Of a stretch of 64,000 nt of DNA, positions 28,589-36,405 are shown piece by piece. Both the position numbers and the translations under genes were made by a program. The stretch's first letter is position 1; every line of letters begins with the position of its first letter. Under the pieces are notes generated by a model. That model had not been told where the DNA came from. It searched no databases and saw nothing but the letters and a program-made list of their open reading frames with translations. This stretch comes from Acinetobacter pragensis. Its GTDB lineage: Bacteria; Pseudomonadota; Gammaproteobacteria; Pseudomonadales; Moraxellaceae. The stretch covers positions 37,143 through 101,142 of the forward strand of contig NZ_LUAW01000045.1 of the NCBI RefSeq assembly GCF_001605895.1. The letters are read 5' to 3'.

Positions 28589-29797
28589 ATGAACAAAACT
28601 TTTGCCTACTCTGCTTGTGTTAAGACAATGTCTGTTTTGGCCCTCTCCGTCAGCTTAGCTGCTTGCGGCAACGGGTCTTGGTGGTCTAAAGATGACGAGC
28701 CGACCCTGAATGCAGAACAAATCCGTAAAGCGATTCCGCCACGGGTGCAGGACCGAACATCGTGGGCGCAGGATATCTACGATATTACCGAACAGCTGGG
28801 CATCCCGCAGACCAAGCAGAATATCTGCTCGATTGTCGCGGTGGTCGATCAGGAATCCAACTTTGTTGCTGACCCGCAAGTGCCGGGGCTTGGCGAAAAA
28901 GCGGTAAAAGAAGTTCAAACCCGCTTGGATGAAAAGTTTAAAGAAAAATTAGGCGATGGAATTGGCGGTACAATTGCAGGCTATTTTGAAGAAGTGTTAA
29001 AGACCCAGCCCAGCCCTGACAACAATTATTTAAGCCAAATGCGCAAAGTGAAAACTGAACGCGAGCTGGATGAGCTGTACCGTGAAATTTTTGCCTATAT
29101 GTCCAAACATTATCATGTCAGCGCCTTAACCGGCGCAGCCAAATTGGTCGGGCAGGATATCGGCGAGAAAATGAACCCCATTACTACGCTCGGCTCAATG
29201 CAGGTGCATATTGGCTACGCCAAAGAACATAAGCGCCAAGGCGGCAATATCGCCGAATTGCGTTCAGATATGTATACACAATACGGCGGCATGTATTACG
29301 GCATTCACCGCCTAATGATGTATCCTGCGGATTACGACAAGCCGATTTACCGTTTTGCCGACTACAATTCCGGGCGTTATTCAAGCCGCAATGCGGCCTT
29401 TCAAAGCATGCTGAATGATTTAACAGATGCCGAATTAAGCTTAGATGGTGATTTGCTGCTGTATGATAAAGACGGCTCGCCGCGTTCGGCCAAAAGTGAA
29501 TCTGAGCGTGAACTGCTTAAAGTCTTCTCAGCCAATAGCGTGATCTTAACGCCGCGTCAAATACGTTCAGATTTAAAAAAGGAAAAAGATCAGGATTTTG
29601 AAGATACTGCTACCTATCGTGCTGTAACCAAGCTGTATAAAGAAAAAACCGGCAAAGAGCCTTTTTATGCAATGATGCCTGAAGTTGTTATTTCAGGGCC
29701 AAAACTGAGCAGAGATTACAATACCAATTGGTTCGCGAGCAGAGTAAACGGACGCTATCAGACATGCATGAACAGAATAAAGCATTTAAAAATTTAG
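28589..29797 (+). CDS. DUF1615 family lipoprotein
   Basis: The 402-residue protein has a lipoprotein signal peptide (lipobox SLAAC, Cys about 26) and a mostly helical, lysozyme-like body: AVVDQESNF (about 90-98) looks like the catalytic-glutamate segment of a lytic transglycosylase, followed by GSMQVHIGYAK and FADYNSGRYSSRNAAFQ, as in SLT-type enzymes. I recognise it as DUF1615. A peptidoglycan role is inference. Its 3' end overlaps the HAD-phosphatase gene by 34 bases, so the two are probably co-transcribed. Confidence 0.85.
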   Translation: MNKTFAYSACVKTMSVLALSVSLAACGNGSWWSKDDEPTLNAEQIRKAIPPRVQDRTSWAQDIYDITEQLGIPQTKQNICSIVAVVDQESNFVADPQVPGLGEKAVKEVQTRLDEKFKEKLGDGIGGTIAGYFEEVLKTQPSPDNNYLSQMRKVKTERELDELYREIFAYMSKHYHVSALTGAAKLVGQDIGEKMNPITTLGSMQVHIGYAKEHKRQGGNIAELRSDMYTQYGGMYYGIHRLMMYPADYDKPIYRFADYNSGRYSSRNAAFQSMLNDLTDAELSLDGDLLLYDKDGSPRSAKSESERELLKVFSANSVILTPRQIRSDLKKEKDQDFEDTATYRAVTKLYKEKTGKEPFYAMMPEVVISGPKLSRDYNTNWFASRVNGRYQTCMNRIKHLKI

Positions 29798-30426
29798 CGC
29801 TTTTCGATTTTGACGGAACCTTGTGCACCAAAGACAGCTTCACAGGGTTTATCTTCTATTCATTGCGCAAACGCCATATTGTGCGTCAAGGGCTGAAAAT
29901 TTTGCCTTGGATTCAAGGCTATTATTTAAACCTTTATCCTGCACACGCTATGCGTCCGAAATTATATCGCGCAATGTTCAGCGATTCGAATGCCCATGAT
30001 GTGCAACGTACGGCCGAAGAATATGCAGAAAAATTACTGGACTCACTGAACCCCGCTCTATTAAAGCAGCTGCGGGAGCACCAAAATTTAGGACATGATG
30101 TCGCACTGGTTTCGGCATCTGTCGATCTGTACTTAAAGCCGATCTGCCAGCTATTAGGCATTGACTTAATCTGCTCCGAAGTCGAAATTAAAGATCAGAA
30201 AATTACCGGACAGTACCAGACCGCAGACTGCAGCGGCGAACAAAAAAAACTGCGCATTTTAGAAAAGTTCAATCTGCAGGATTATGACAATATCTATGCC
30301 TATGGCAACAGCTTTGAAGATCATGAAATGCTTGAGCTTGCAAACTACCGCTTTATGGTTGGAAATGATGCAGTTTTACCTAAACTGAGCCGCCCTGCCA
30401 AAAAGCATTATGCAGATACCCTTTAA
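29764..30426 (+). CDS. HAD-IB family phosphatase (SerB-like)
   Basis: From the ATG at 29764 the protein has 220 residues. HAD motif I is LFDFDGTLCTKDSF (nucleophile Asp about residue 14), motif II the serine in VALVSASVDLYL, and motif III the YGNSFEDHEML segment. The helical cap insertion between motifs I and II fits subfamily IB, which includes phosphoserine phosphatase and phospholipid or lipid-phosphate phosphatases. The substrate is unknown. A start 12 codons earlier is in frame but would lie deeper inside the upstream gene. Confidence 0.87.
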   Translation: MHEQNKAFKNLALFDFDGTLCTKDSFTGFIFYSLRKRHIVRQGLKILPWIQGYYLNLYPAHAMRPKLYRAMFSDSNAHDVQRTAEEYAEKLLDSLNPALLKQLREHQNLGHDVALVSASVDLYLKPICQLLGIDLICSEVEIKDQKITGQYQTADCSGEQKKLRILEKFNLQDYDNIYAYGNSFEDHEMLELANYRFMVGNDAVLPKLSRPAKKHYADTL

Positions 30427-30457
30427 TTCAGCCGTTTAAGGCTACCCGCCACGATAA

Positions 30458-30488
30458 TAAAAAAGCCATGCATTGCATGGCTTTTTTA
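30458..30488. terminator. bidirectional terminator between HAD phosphatase and desaturase genes
   Basis: AAAAAAGCCATGCA and TGCATGGCTTTTTT form a near-perfect hairpin with A and T runs, between two converging genes. Confidence 0.88.
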
Positions 30489-30516
30489 TGGTGTCAGCTA
30501 TTGAGAGAAATACTGC

Positions 30517-31611
30517 TTATTTCTTAAATGGGAAGGCATATTTCACAATACGCTTTATCACGCTGCCGTACTGCTTAACCAAGCTCGCATTGTTGTAGTT
30601 TAAGCCGTATTTTTCACAGACTGCCTGCACCTTCGGGGCCATTTTACGGTAACGGCGTGCCGGCACATCCGGATATAAATGATGCTCGATTTGATGGCTT
30701 AAATGGCCTGTCAAAATATGGAACGCTTCTGAACCCGTTAAGTTTGAAGAACCGCGGATTTGACGCATGTACCAATGACCGCGGCTTTCATTCTGCAGCA
30801 CTGATTTTGGGAACACTTCAACATCTTTAGTAAAGTGTCCGCAAAAAATAATACTGAAAGTCCAAATATTACGGATACCGTTTGCCACCAAATTACCAGT
30901 CAATACCGGTAAAGCGGCCGGGCCTGCAATTAAAGGAAAAAATACATAGTCCTTAAACAATTGCTTGGTGATTTTTTTCTGCATTGGCTTCCATTCTTCT
31001 TTCGCCTCAGCTTTGGTCTTGCGTCCGTAAAGCAGTTTGCCAATCTCTAAATTCTGAATGGCAACGCCCCATTGGAACAGCAAGCAAAATGGAATGCTGT
31101 ACAGCGGCTGCAGTAAATAGCCTGCTTTCCAGCGCTGTTCAGGAAATAAACGCACCATGCCGTAGCCGATATCATCATCCATCCCTTTAATATTGGTGTA
31201 GGTATGATGTTTATAGTTGTGGGTCTGGCGCCAGTTGTCTGAAGTGCCGACAATGTCCCACTCGTAGCTTGGGCCATGGAATTTAGGATCATTCATCCAG
31301 TCATATTGACCATGCATGACATTATGGCCCAATTCCATATTTTCCATGATTTTAGAAAAGCCCAGAAGGCCTGTACCCAGCACCCATGCTGGCGGAAACC
31401 AACCTGCAAACAGCAGCGCACGGCCTGCCAATGACGAATAGCGGATGGTTGAATAAACACGGCGGATATATTTGGCATCTTTTTCACCAATATCATCCAG
31501 CACTTCTTGTTTAATCGCATCCAGCTCACGCGCAAGACTGTCTAAGTCAGCCGAGCTCAGTTCACGATTTTTCGGGTTTTTAAAATATTCAATTTTAACA
31601 GGCATGTTCAT
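30517..31611 (-). CDS. membrane fatty-acid (acyl-CoA) desaturase
   Basis: This 364-residue membrane di-iron desaturase introduces a double bond into acyl chains. The three histidine boxes are intact: GHNVMH (about residues 94-99), HNYKHH (about 130-135) and the C-terminal HQIEHH (about 310-315), set among hydrophobic helices. It resembles the DesB/DesA3 delta-9 acyl-CoA desaturases. The gene lies 15 bases downstream of the ferredoxin-reductase gene that should supply its electrons, and the pair is divergent from a DesT-like repressor, the same plan as desT-desCB in Pseudomonas. Confidence 0.92.
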   Translation of the reverse strand: MNMPVKIEYFKNPKNRELSSADLDSLARELDAIKQEVLDDIGEKDAKYIRRVYSTIRYSSLAGRALLFAGWFPPAWVLGTGLLGFSKIMENMELGHNVMHGQYDWMNDPKFHGPSYEWDIVGTSDNWRQTHNYKHHTYTNIKGMDDDIGYGMVRLFPEQRWKAGYLLQPLYSIPFCLLFQWGVAIQNLEIGKLLYGRKTKAEAKEEWKPMQKKITKQLFKDYVFFPLIAGPAALPVLTGNLVANGIRNIWTFSIIFCGHFTKDVEVFPKSVLQNESRGHWYMRQIRGSSNLTGSEAFHILTGHLSHQIEHHLYPDVPARRYRKMAPKVQAVCEKYGLNYNNASLVKQYGSVIKRIVKYAFPFKK

Positions 31612-31626
31612 ATTAATTATCCTACC

Positions 31627-32706
31627 TTATAAATCAATCACGAGATCAGACTGGGCTGAGTTCACACAAATTTTCAATGCATTGCCGGGCTCTGAGTTTT
31701 GTGCGCCGTTAAGTAAATTTTTAGTTGCGCCTTCAGCCTTATTGCATACGCATTTATTGCAGATGCCCATCCGGCAGCCATGTGTCGGCTTAATGTTCTG
31801 CTGTTCCAAGCTCACTAAAATAGACTGGCCTTTTGGAATACTGATCACTTTATTGGATTGCGTCAGTGTCACATTTACAAAACCAATATCATCAGTTTGT
31901 GCAAGGCTCATGCTGAATGCTTCGCTTTTAAACACTTGCGCAGTTTGCGCAAACAGCTCTTCGGCTTTAGCAGAAAAGCCCGAAGGCCCGCAAGCAAAGA
32001 CGGTACTTTCAGTTAAATTTTTAATTTCAGCGGCATGAGTTTCGTTCAAACGCGCATCATGTTCTGCTTCTTGCGTATAGAAAATATGAAAGCTGAAATT
32101 TGAGTTTAATTCTGCCCATTTTTCGAAATCGGCTTTAAACGCCGCATCTTCATGGCGCTTTACCCAATACATCAATTGAATAGGCTGCGCCTTGAGCTGA
32201 TTGTTTTTGCTCAGGGACTTCAGCAAGCTGAACATCGGTGTAATACCGCTGCCTGCCGCCAGCAAGACCAAAGGTTTATCCGCTGGAACAGTCATGTCGC
32301 CGAATGGAATGCCGAATTCAAGAATATCGCCTTCTTTTGCCTGCTCTGCCAGCCATGTGCTGACCTTGCCTGCTTCGACTTTTTTCACGCTCAGCAGTAC
32401 ATGCTGGCGGTCTAACTGGGTCAAGCTATAGGTGCGTTCATAACGCACACCATTTACGGTAATAAATACCGGATGATGCTGCCCTGCCTGACCAAGCTTA
32501 AAATGACGGTTCACCTGCAAAGTCAAACTGACCATGTCTTCTGCGGCAAATTCTTTATGCACGACTTTAGCCAAAGCTTGATTGCTAGACCAAAGCGGAT
32601 TGAATTTCTGCAGCCAAAAATTGACAGCATTGAAGTCGATAACGCTTTCTGTAAAGAAATTCAAAGGCTGTTTAGTTTTCTGAAGTGCATGCATTGTCAT
32701 AGACAT
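31627..32706 (-). CDS. flavodoxin/ferredoxin reductase with C-terminal 2Fe-2S domain (desaturase electron donor)
   Basis: The 359-residue protein joins an FAD-binding domain (RTYSL, about 110), an NAD(P) domain (LLAAGSGITPMFSLL, about 168-182; CGPSGFS near 245) and a plant-type 2Fe-2S ferredoxin domain (CRMGICNKCVC near 315-325). It should pass electrons from NAD(P)H to the desaturase encoded 15 bases downstream. The 5' end has three closely spaced ATG codons (32706, 32700, 32694); the first was kept. It is the first gene of a two-gene operon under the divergent TetR regulator. Confidence 0.9.
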   Translation of the reverse strand: MSMTMHALQKTKQPLNFFTESVIDFNAVNFWLQKFNPLWSSNQALAKVVHKEFAAEDMVSLTLQVNRHFKLGQAGQHHPVFITVNGVRYERTYSLTQLDRQHVLLSVKKVEAGKVSTWLAEQAKEGDILEFGIPFGDMTVPADKPLVLLAAGSGITPMFSLLKSLSKNNQLKAQPIQLMYWVKRHEDAAFKADFEKWAELNSNFSFHIFYTQEAEHDARLNETHAAEIKNLTESTVFACGPSGFSAKAEELFAQTAQVFKSEAFSMSLAQTDDIGFVNVTLTQSNKVISIPKGQSILVSLEQQNIKPTHGCRMGICNKCVCNKAEGATKNLLNGAQNSEPGNALKICVNSAQSDLVIDL

Positions 32707-32728
32707 CTCATTGCGGTTTTATAATTAT

Positions 32729-32744
32729 TATACACATGTATATA
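32729..32744. promoter_or_regulatory. candidate operator between the desaturase operon and its TetR regulator
   Basis: TATACACATGTATATA is a near-perfect inverted repeat centred on ACATGT in the divergent promoter region, followed by a second A/T-rich inverted stretch with TTTGTATATATA. Position and symmetry suit a TetR-type site. Which repeat is bound is inference. Confidence 0.4.
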
Positions 32745-32837
32745 TATTTGTATATATATTCGTTCATTTTATCTAAACCCTACAAAAACTGTAAGCTTTT
32801 GCAATAATATGGTAAGGTTTCTAATCCCTTGAAAAAT

Positions 32838-33530
32838 ATGACACCGTCGGCATTGAAAGCGAAAATAGGTACTATGCTCCAAGAACAAGCAATCCCTGAA
32901 ACAACTGCAGTGCGTACAGTTGGACGCAAAGCGACCATTACAAAAGAAGAACTGTTTCAAGCAGCATTGCATTTAATCGGCCCGCAAAAAAGCATTGCAT
33001 CTTTAAGCTTGCGGGAAGTTGCCCGTGAAGCCGGCATTGCACCGAACAGCTTTTACCGCCATTTCAAAGACATTGACGAGCTGGCTATTGAATTGATTGA
33101 CCGTTCAGGTTTAGTACTGCGTCAAATTCTGCATGAAGCGCGGCTGAAAGCATCTAAGCAGAACAGCATTATCCGCAGTTCCGTTGAAGTTTTTATAGAA
33201 CAGCTCAATGTTGATAAAGGCAATTTAAGCTTGCTATTGCGTGAAGGATACACAGGTTCAACATCTTATAAACAGGCTGTAGAGCGTCAGCTGAATTTTT
33301 TCCAGCAAGAGCTGAAAGAAGATTTAATTGTTTTAGAGCGCTTGAACAACAGTAAATTATCGCATCCTGAAATTGTCGCTAAAGGCATTACCCAGCTGGT
33401 CTTCAATATGGGCGCAAAAGTTATTGATATGCCTATTGATGAGCGCAAGGAAGCTGCAGAACAAACCATGATCATGATTCGAATGATTCTGGAAGGCGCA
33501 CGGCATTTAGATGAAGCGAGAATCCGTTAA
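32838..33530 (+). CDS. TetR-family regulator of fatty-acid unsaturation (DesT/FabR-like)
   Basis: From the ATG at 32838 the protein has 230 residues; a TTG three codons earlier is in frame. The N-terminal helix-turn-helix is clear (ITKEELFQAALHLI, then LREVAREAGIAPNSFYRHFKDIDEL, about 35-85), and the C-terminal helical domain would sense acyl-CoA. The NSFYRHFKDIDELA segment matches the FabR/DesT branch. It is transcribed divergently from the reductase-desaturase operon and very probably represses it according to the saturated/unsaturated acyl-CoA balance (known for DesT, inferred here). Confidence 0.86.
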   Translation: MTPSALKAKIGTMLQEQAIPETTAVRTVGRKATITKEELFQAALHLIGPQKSIASLSLREVAREAGIAPNSFYRHFKDIDELAIELIDRSGLVLRQILHEARLKASKQNSIIRSSVEVFIEQLNVDKGNLSLLLREGYTGSTSYKQAVERQLNFFQQELKEDLIVLERLNNSKLSHPEIVAKGITQLVFNMGAKVIDMPIDERKEAAEQTMIMIRMILEGARHLDEARIR

Positions 33531-33558
33531 TCGCTTTTATCTGCATATTTTATGAAGT

Positions 33559-34239
33559 TTAATGAATTAAACCCATTTGTTTAGCGGTGTGAATTGCCTT
33601 CGTACGGGAATTCACCGCTAATTTTTGATAAATATTTTTAATATGCACATCTACAGTAAATTTAGAAATATTCAGTTCTGCACTAATTTCACGGCTGCTC
33701 ATCCCGCTGGCGACATACTCCAGTATTTCTGACTCTCTCTGAGACAAGCCGGCATGAATCTGCCCATGTTCTATGGGTGAATCTGTCAATGAACTTTTAA
33801 ATCGGCTTAAAATCTTGTTTGCGATTTTGGGATCAATAATTGCGCCGCCTTTCAGCATTGTTCTGATGGCAAACATCAATTCAAAATCATCTTTTTCTTT
33901 TAATACATAGCCTGTTGCGCCAATATTTAAGGCTTTATAAATAGTCTCTAAAGCATTCCATGCCGAAAGAACCATAATAGGGGCCGTACTCCCTCTTTTT
34001 TCTTTAATATTTTGAATGAAATCTATGCCGCTGCCATCGGGCAAGTTTAAATCTACCAGCATAAATTTTATGGCGTTTTTACTGCAAATATTCAAAGCGA
34101 ATTCTATGGTTTGAGAGTAAAAGATATCATGATCTTCATAACCAAAGGCTTGCAGTATTTTAGATATCCTCTTCTGCTGAGCAGGATCATCTTCTAAAAC
34201 CAGCATTGGTTTAAGCAATGGTGTACTAAAATCAAACAT
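33559..34239 (-). CDS. orphan NarL/FixJ-type response regulator
   Basis: The 226-residue protein has a receiver domain (acidic pair about 17-18 in VLEDDP, phospho-acceptor Asp about 63 in LVDLNLPDGSG, lysine in YVLKEKDD) and a C-terminal LuxR/GerE helix-turn-helix (LSQRESEILEYVASGMSSREI, then ISKFTVDVHIKNIYQKL). No sensor kinase gene is adjacent. About 0.5 kb upstream, around the fimbrial promoter, are 7-2-7 inverted sites of the kind NarL-type regulators bind, so it probably controls the fimbrial operon. A separate inverted repeat (ATCCC and GGGAT, 34295-34312) lies in its own promoter region. Confidence 0.9.
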   Translation of the reverse strand: MFDFSTPLLKPMLVLEDDPAQQKRISKILQAFGYEDHDIFYSQTIEFALNICSKNAIKFMLVDLNLPDGSGIDFIQNIKEKRGSTAPIMVLSAWNALETIYKALNIGATGYVLKEKDDFELMFAIRTMLKGGAIIDPKIANKILSRFKSSLTDSPIEHGQIHAGLSQRESEILEYVASGMSSREISAELNISKFTVDVHIKNIYQKLAVNSRTKAIHTAKQMGLIH

Positions 34240-34389
34240 TTTTTACCATCCATTCTATTTACATGGATTGTTTTCCTTTAGCCTTAGAATTGCTATCCCT
34301 ATAATTTGGGATTTTTTGATTAACCATCAATATTTTTAATCACTTAGAATACTAAAAGCAATAAGGCCTTTAGTATTCTTTCAAGCAGT

Positions 34390-34671
34390 TTACTTGATTG
34401 GCAACGTATCGAAGAAACCTTCCAATACAGCAGCGCCTTCTAGTGGTTTAAAAACTAAAGCCCATTTTGTTGCCTTTACCGCATTTGGGTATATTGGCTT
34501 AACCTCCAATTCAAAGCAGTAATGCGTTCCAGCAACAACCTGCTCATAGTAAGCAGTTAAGGTGTATTCACAACCTATGAGCTTTGAAAAAATCTCATCA
34601 AATGTTTTCCATACTGGACTGCCCAATAGTGGAGTTTTTCTTACACTCCAAGCACCAACTGCATGATTCAT
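34390..34671 (-). CDS. cystatin-like small protein (QVVAG motif)
   Basis: The 93-residue protein has no signal peptide. It carries features of the cystatin/stefin fold: an N-terminal GAWS near residue 6-9 (cystatins start with GG-x-S/P), a helix (VWKTFDEIFSKLIG), then YYEQVVAGTHYCFELEV, in which QVVAG is the first inhibitory hairpin of cystatins and is followed by the usual tyrosine strand. The second hairpin could be at about VLEGFFD. It would be a cysteine-protease inhibitor or a bacterial relative with another role. A hairpin at 34348-34377 lies past its stop codon. It shares its upstream region with the fimbrial operon. Confidence 0.65.
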   Translation of the reverse strand: MNHAVGAWSVRKTPLLGSPVWKTFDEIFSKLIGCEYTLTAYYEQVVAGTHYCFELEVKPIYPNAVKATKWALVFKPLEGAAVLEGFFDTLPIK

Positions 34672-34769
34672 AATAATTTCCTTGTTATCTTCATATTTTA
34701 TAAAAGTTAAATACTGCCTGATGGACTACTTAACTCTTTTTTTATAGCTATTTTAATTTTTCATGGGCA

Positions 34770-34785
34770 TACCTAAAAATAAGTA
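34770..34785. promoter_or_regulatory. 7-2-7 box 1 (NarL-type), imperfect
   Basis: TACCTAAAAATAAGTA: the left heptamer TACCTAA is identical to that of the perfect site 47 bases away, and the right half is a weaker inverse copy. It lies between the divergent cystatin-like and fimbrial genes. Confidence 0.5.
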
Positions 34786-34814
34786 TTTTACATGCAAGCT
34801 AAAAATTGATGAGA

Positions 34815-34834
34815 TATACCTAAATTTAGGTATA
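34815..34834. promoter_or_regulatory. 7-2-7 box 2 (NarL-type), perfect 20-base palindrome
   Basis: TATACCTAAATTTAGGTATA is a perfect palindrome whose core is TACCTAA, two bases, TTAGGTA. The spacing and the TACC start match the NarL-family consensus heptamer TACYYMT in its inverted 7-2-7 arrangement. It lies about 64 bases before the first pilin start codon. Confidence 0.65.
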
Positions 34835-34897
34835 GCTAAAGCTGCTTTGCAGCCGCATAGTTCCACTTTTTATGATCTAAATAAAAGCGGCCTGCCC

Positions 34898-35398
34898 ATG
34901 TCCAAAATTAAAAATTTAGCTTTTTTAAGCGCAATAATTAGTTTCACATTTACACTGAATAGCCACGCTGCAGACAACTGCACCGTTACGGCGCCAGCTA
35001 CAAATGTCAATTTAAATTATGCTCAAGCCGGACGTGTATCTGCAGATTTTAAAAACTGTAAAATTCGAGTGCGCCCTGCTTTTCAATGGTCTAATCCCCA
35101 AGGCACACAATCAGTCTTCCGTTTAGATGGCAAACCCGATGTTTATATTCCGGTCAGCCTCTTTTCCAGAATCGGAGCAAATTGGGATGCATCCAACCCT
35201 ATGACAGGCGTATCACAACCCGCTGTATATGCTTACACAGATTACAACAGCTTATTCAGCAGCTTATTCAGCAGCTCAAACCAACCTAAAAATTTAACCA
35301 CATATGCGGAATTCTCTTCCTCACACTATAGCAATTTAGCTCAATATCCCGTCGGTACTTACAGGGCCAGCCTCACGTTCTCCGCGGTTGAATGGTAG
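34898..35398 (+). CDS. spore-coat-U-like (SCPU) fimbrial subunit 1
   Basis: From the ATG at 34898 the protein has 166 residues; the frame extends upstream through the 7-2-7 boxes but is not coding there. A signal peptide ends at NSHAAD (about residue 24). The mature part begins NCTVTAPATNVNLNY and has a second cysteine in KNCKIRV, then a C-terminal beta strand VGTYRASLTFSAVEW, as in SCPU/Csu-type pilins whose last strand is replaced by a donor strand. A direct repeat codes for LFSSLFSSS near residue 125. It is the first gene of the archaic chaperone-usher operon. Confidence 0.8.
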   Translation: MSKIKNLAFLSAIISFTFTLNSHAADNCTVTAPATNVNLNYAQAGRVSADFKNCKIRVRPAFQWSNPQGTQSVFRLDGKPDVYIPVSLFSRIGANWDASNPMTGVSQPAVYAYTDYNSLFSSLFSSSNQPKNLTTYAEFSSSHYSNLAQYPVGTYRASLTFSAVEW

Positions 35399-35485
35399 CG
35401 CTGCGTCATTCAATATTAAGGTTTTGGATTCTTAGGTTTTATTCATCAGGCTGATGATCAAACAATGCGCCGAATGAATTCAAAA

Positions 35486-35501
35486 TACCTAAATTTAGTT
35501 A
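35486..35501. promoter_or_regulatory. 7-2-7 box 3 (NarL-type), between the two pilin genes
   Basis: TACCTAAATTTAGTTA differs from box 2 at one position of the core. It lies in the 214-base spacer between the two pilin genes, about 112 bases before the second start codon, which suggests that the second pilin has its own regulated promoter. Confidence 0.5.
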
Positions 35502-35612
35502 TTCCCTAAGAATCATTCAAATCTAAACTCAATCATATATTTAACATTTTATAAATATATTTTTATTCAGCTATAACACAGCCCGTTTTTTAAGCCTTGG
35601 GAAATTAAAAAC

Positions 35613-36104
35613 ATGAAATTACTATTTAAACTAACCAGCGCCTTGCTGCTTGGAACAAGCGCTTTTGCAGCGCATGCAGCAACACAAAGTGTCACTGTGC
35701 AGTATACATTGACTGTTCCAACCGCATGTACGCTCTCCAAAGCCGGCACGACAGTTGCAAAGTCGCTGCCAGTTGATGGCACGCCTGTAAACGAAACTTT
35801 CAGCGTCATGTGCAATGCGGATTATACAATTTCAGCTAACACCAAGAACGCTTCCGGCGGTGTAAACTCATCATCTCTCCACTATACATCCCCTCAGGGA
35901 TCCATATTTATTCAGTATCCAATTAACTTATCCAGCCCTTTACGCAATGTGCCTGTCAATAATGCAGCGGGCACGAAAGTTACAGCCGGGCTGACAGCCA
36001 CGCCTGAAATCTACACCTTAACAGCAAGCACTCCAGTTTTGCCGCTATCCTCATTGCGTGCAGCCGATTACACCGACGAAGTTACGATTGAAATATCCTA
36101 TTAA
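35613..36104 (+). CDS. spore-coat-U-like (SCPU) fimbrial subunit 2
   Basis: The 163-residue secreted protein has a signal peptide ending in AAHA (about residue 22). The mature domain starts with a strand (TQSVTVQYTLTVPTACTL), has a disulfide-type cysteine pair (TACTL and VMCNADY) and ends in the strand YTDEVTIEISY, typical of Csu-type major pilins. It is probably the main shaft subunit: it has a private upstream region and a 12-base-pair stem just after its stop codon, features that would raise its mRNA relative to the chaperone and usher. Confidence 0.82.
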   Translation: MKLLFKLTSALLLGTSAFAAHAATQSVTVQYTLTVPTACTLSKAGTTVAKSLPVDGTPVNETFSVMCNADYTISANTKNASGGVNSSSLHYTSPQGSIFIQYPINLSSPLRNVPVNNAAGTKVTAGLTATPEIYTLTASTPVLPLSSLRAADYTDEVTIEISY

Positions 36105-36115
36105 TTGATTTTATT

Positions 36116-36144
36116 AAGAAACATAAATTCATTTTATGTTTCTT
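36116..36144 (+). promoter_or_regulatory. perfect 12-bp stem-loop after the second pilin gene
   Basis: AAGAAACATAAA at 36116-36127 pairs with TTTATGTTTCTT at 36133-36144 around TTCAT, starting 12 bases past the stop codon. No T run follows, so it may be a partial terminator or an mRNA 3'-end stabiliser inside the operon. The remaining spacer to 36405 has an imperfect GCTGGC/GCCAGC hairpin near 36322-36354 and nothing else I recognise. Confidence 0.55.
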
Positions 36145-36405
36145 AGCTTATGTATTTTTAAGCTATGCAGCCTCAAAATATTTTAGCTGGCAAGCCTTAA
36201 CTGAACCGAACTGATTTTTGAATAAATCGTCTGAAATTATGAATAAATTAAATCTGCACTGCGGGATATTTAATCTATCTTGCTAAAAAATCACCTGCCT
36301 CCATCAACCTTCTGCATTTACCTGCTGGCTCTTTTATACACCTGAAAAGGCCAGCGGCTGTTTTGAAATGCTTTGAGTTTAAATTATTTTGGGGAAAAAT
36401 AATTA

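Noticed and set aside
35567..35815. Minus-strand frame over the second pilin gene
   Set aside because: It is antisense to a signal-peptide-bearing pilin gene and shows no independent support.
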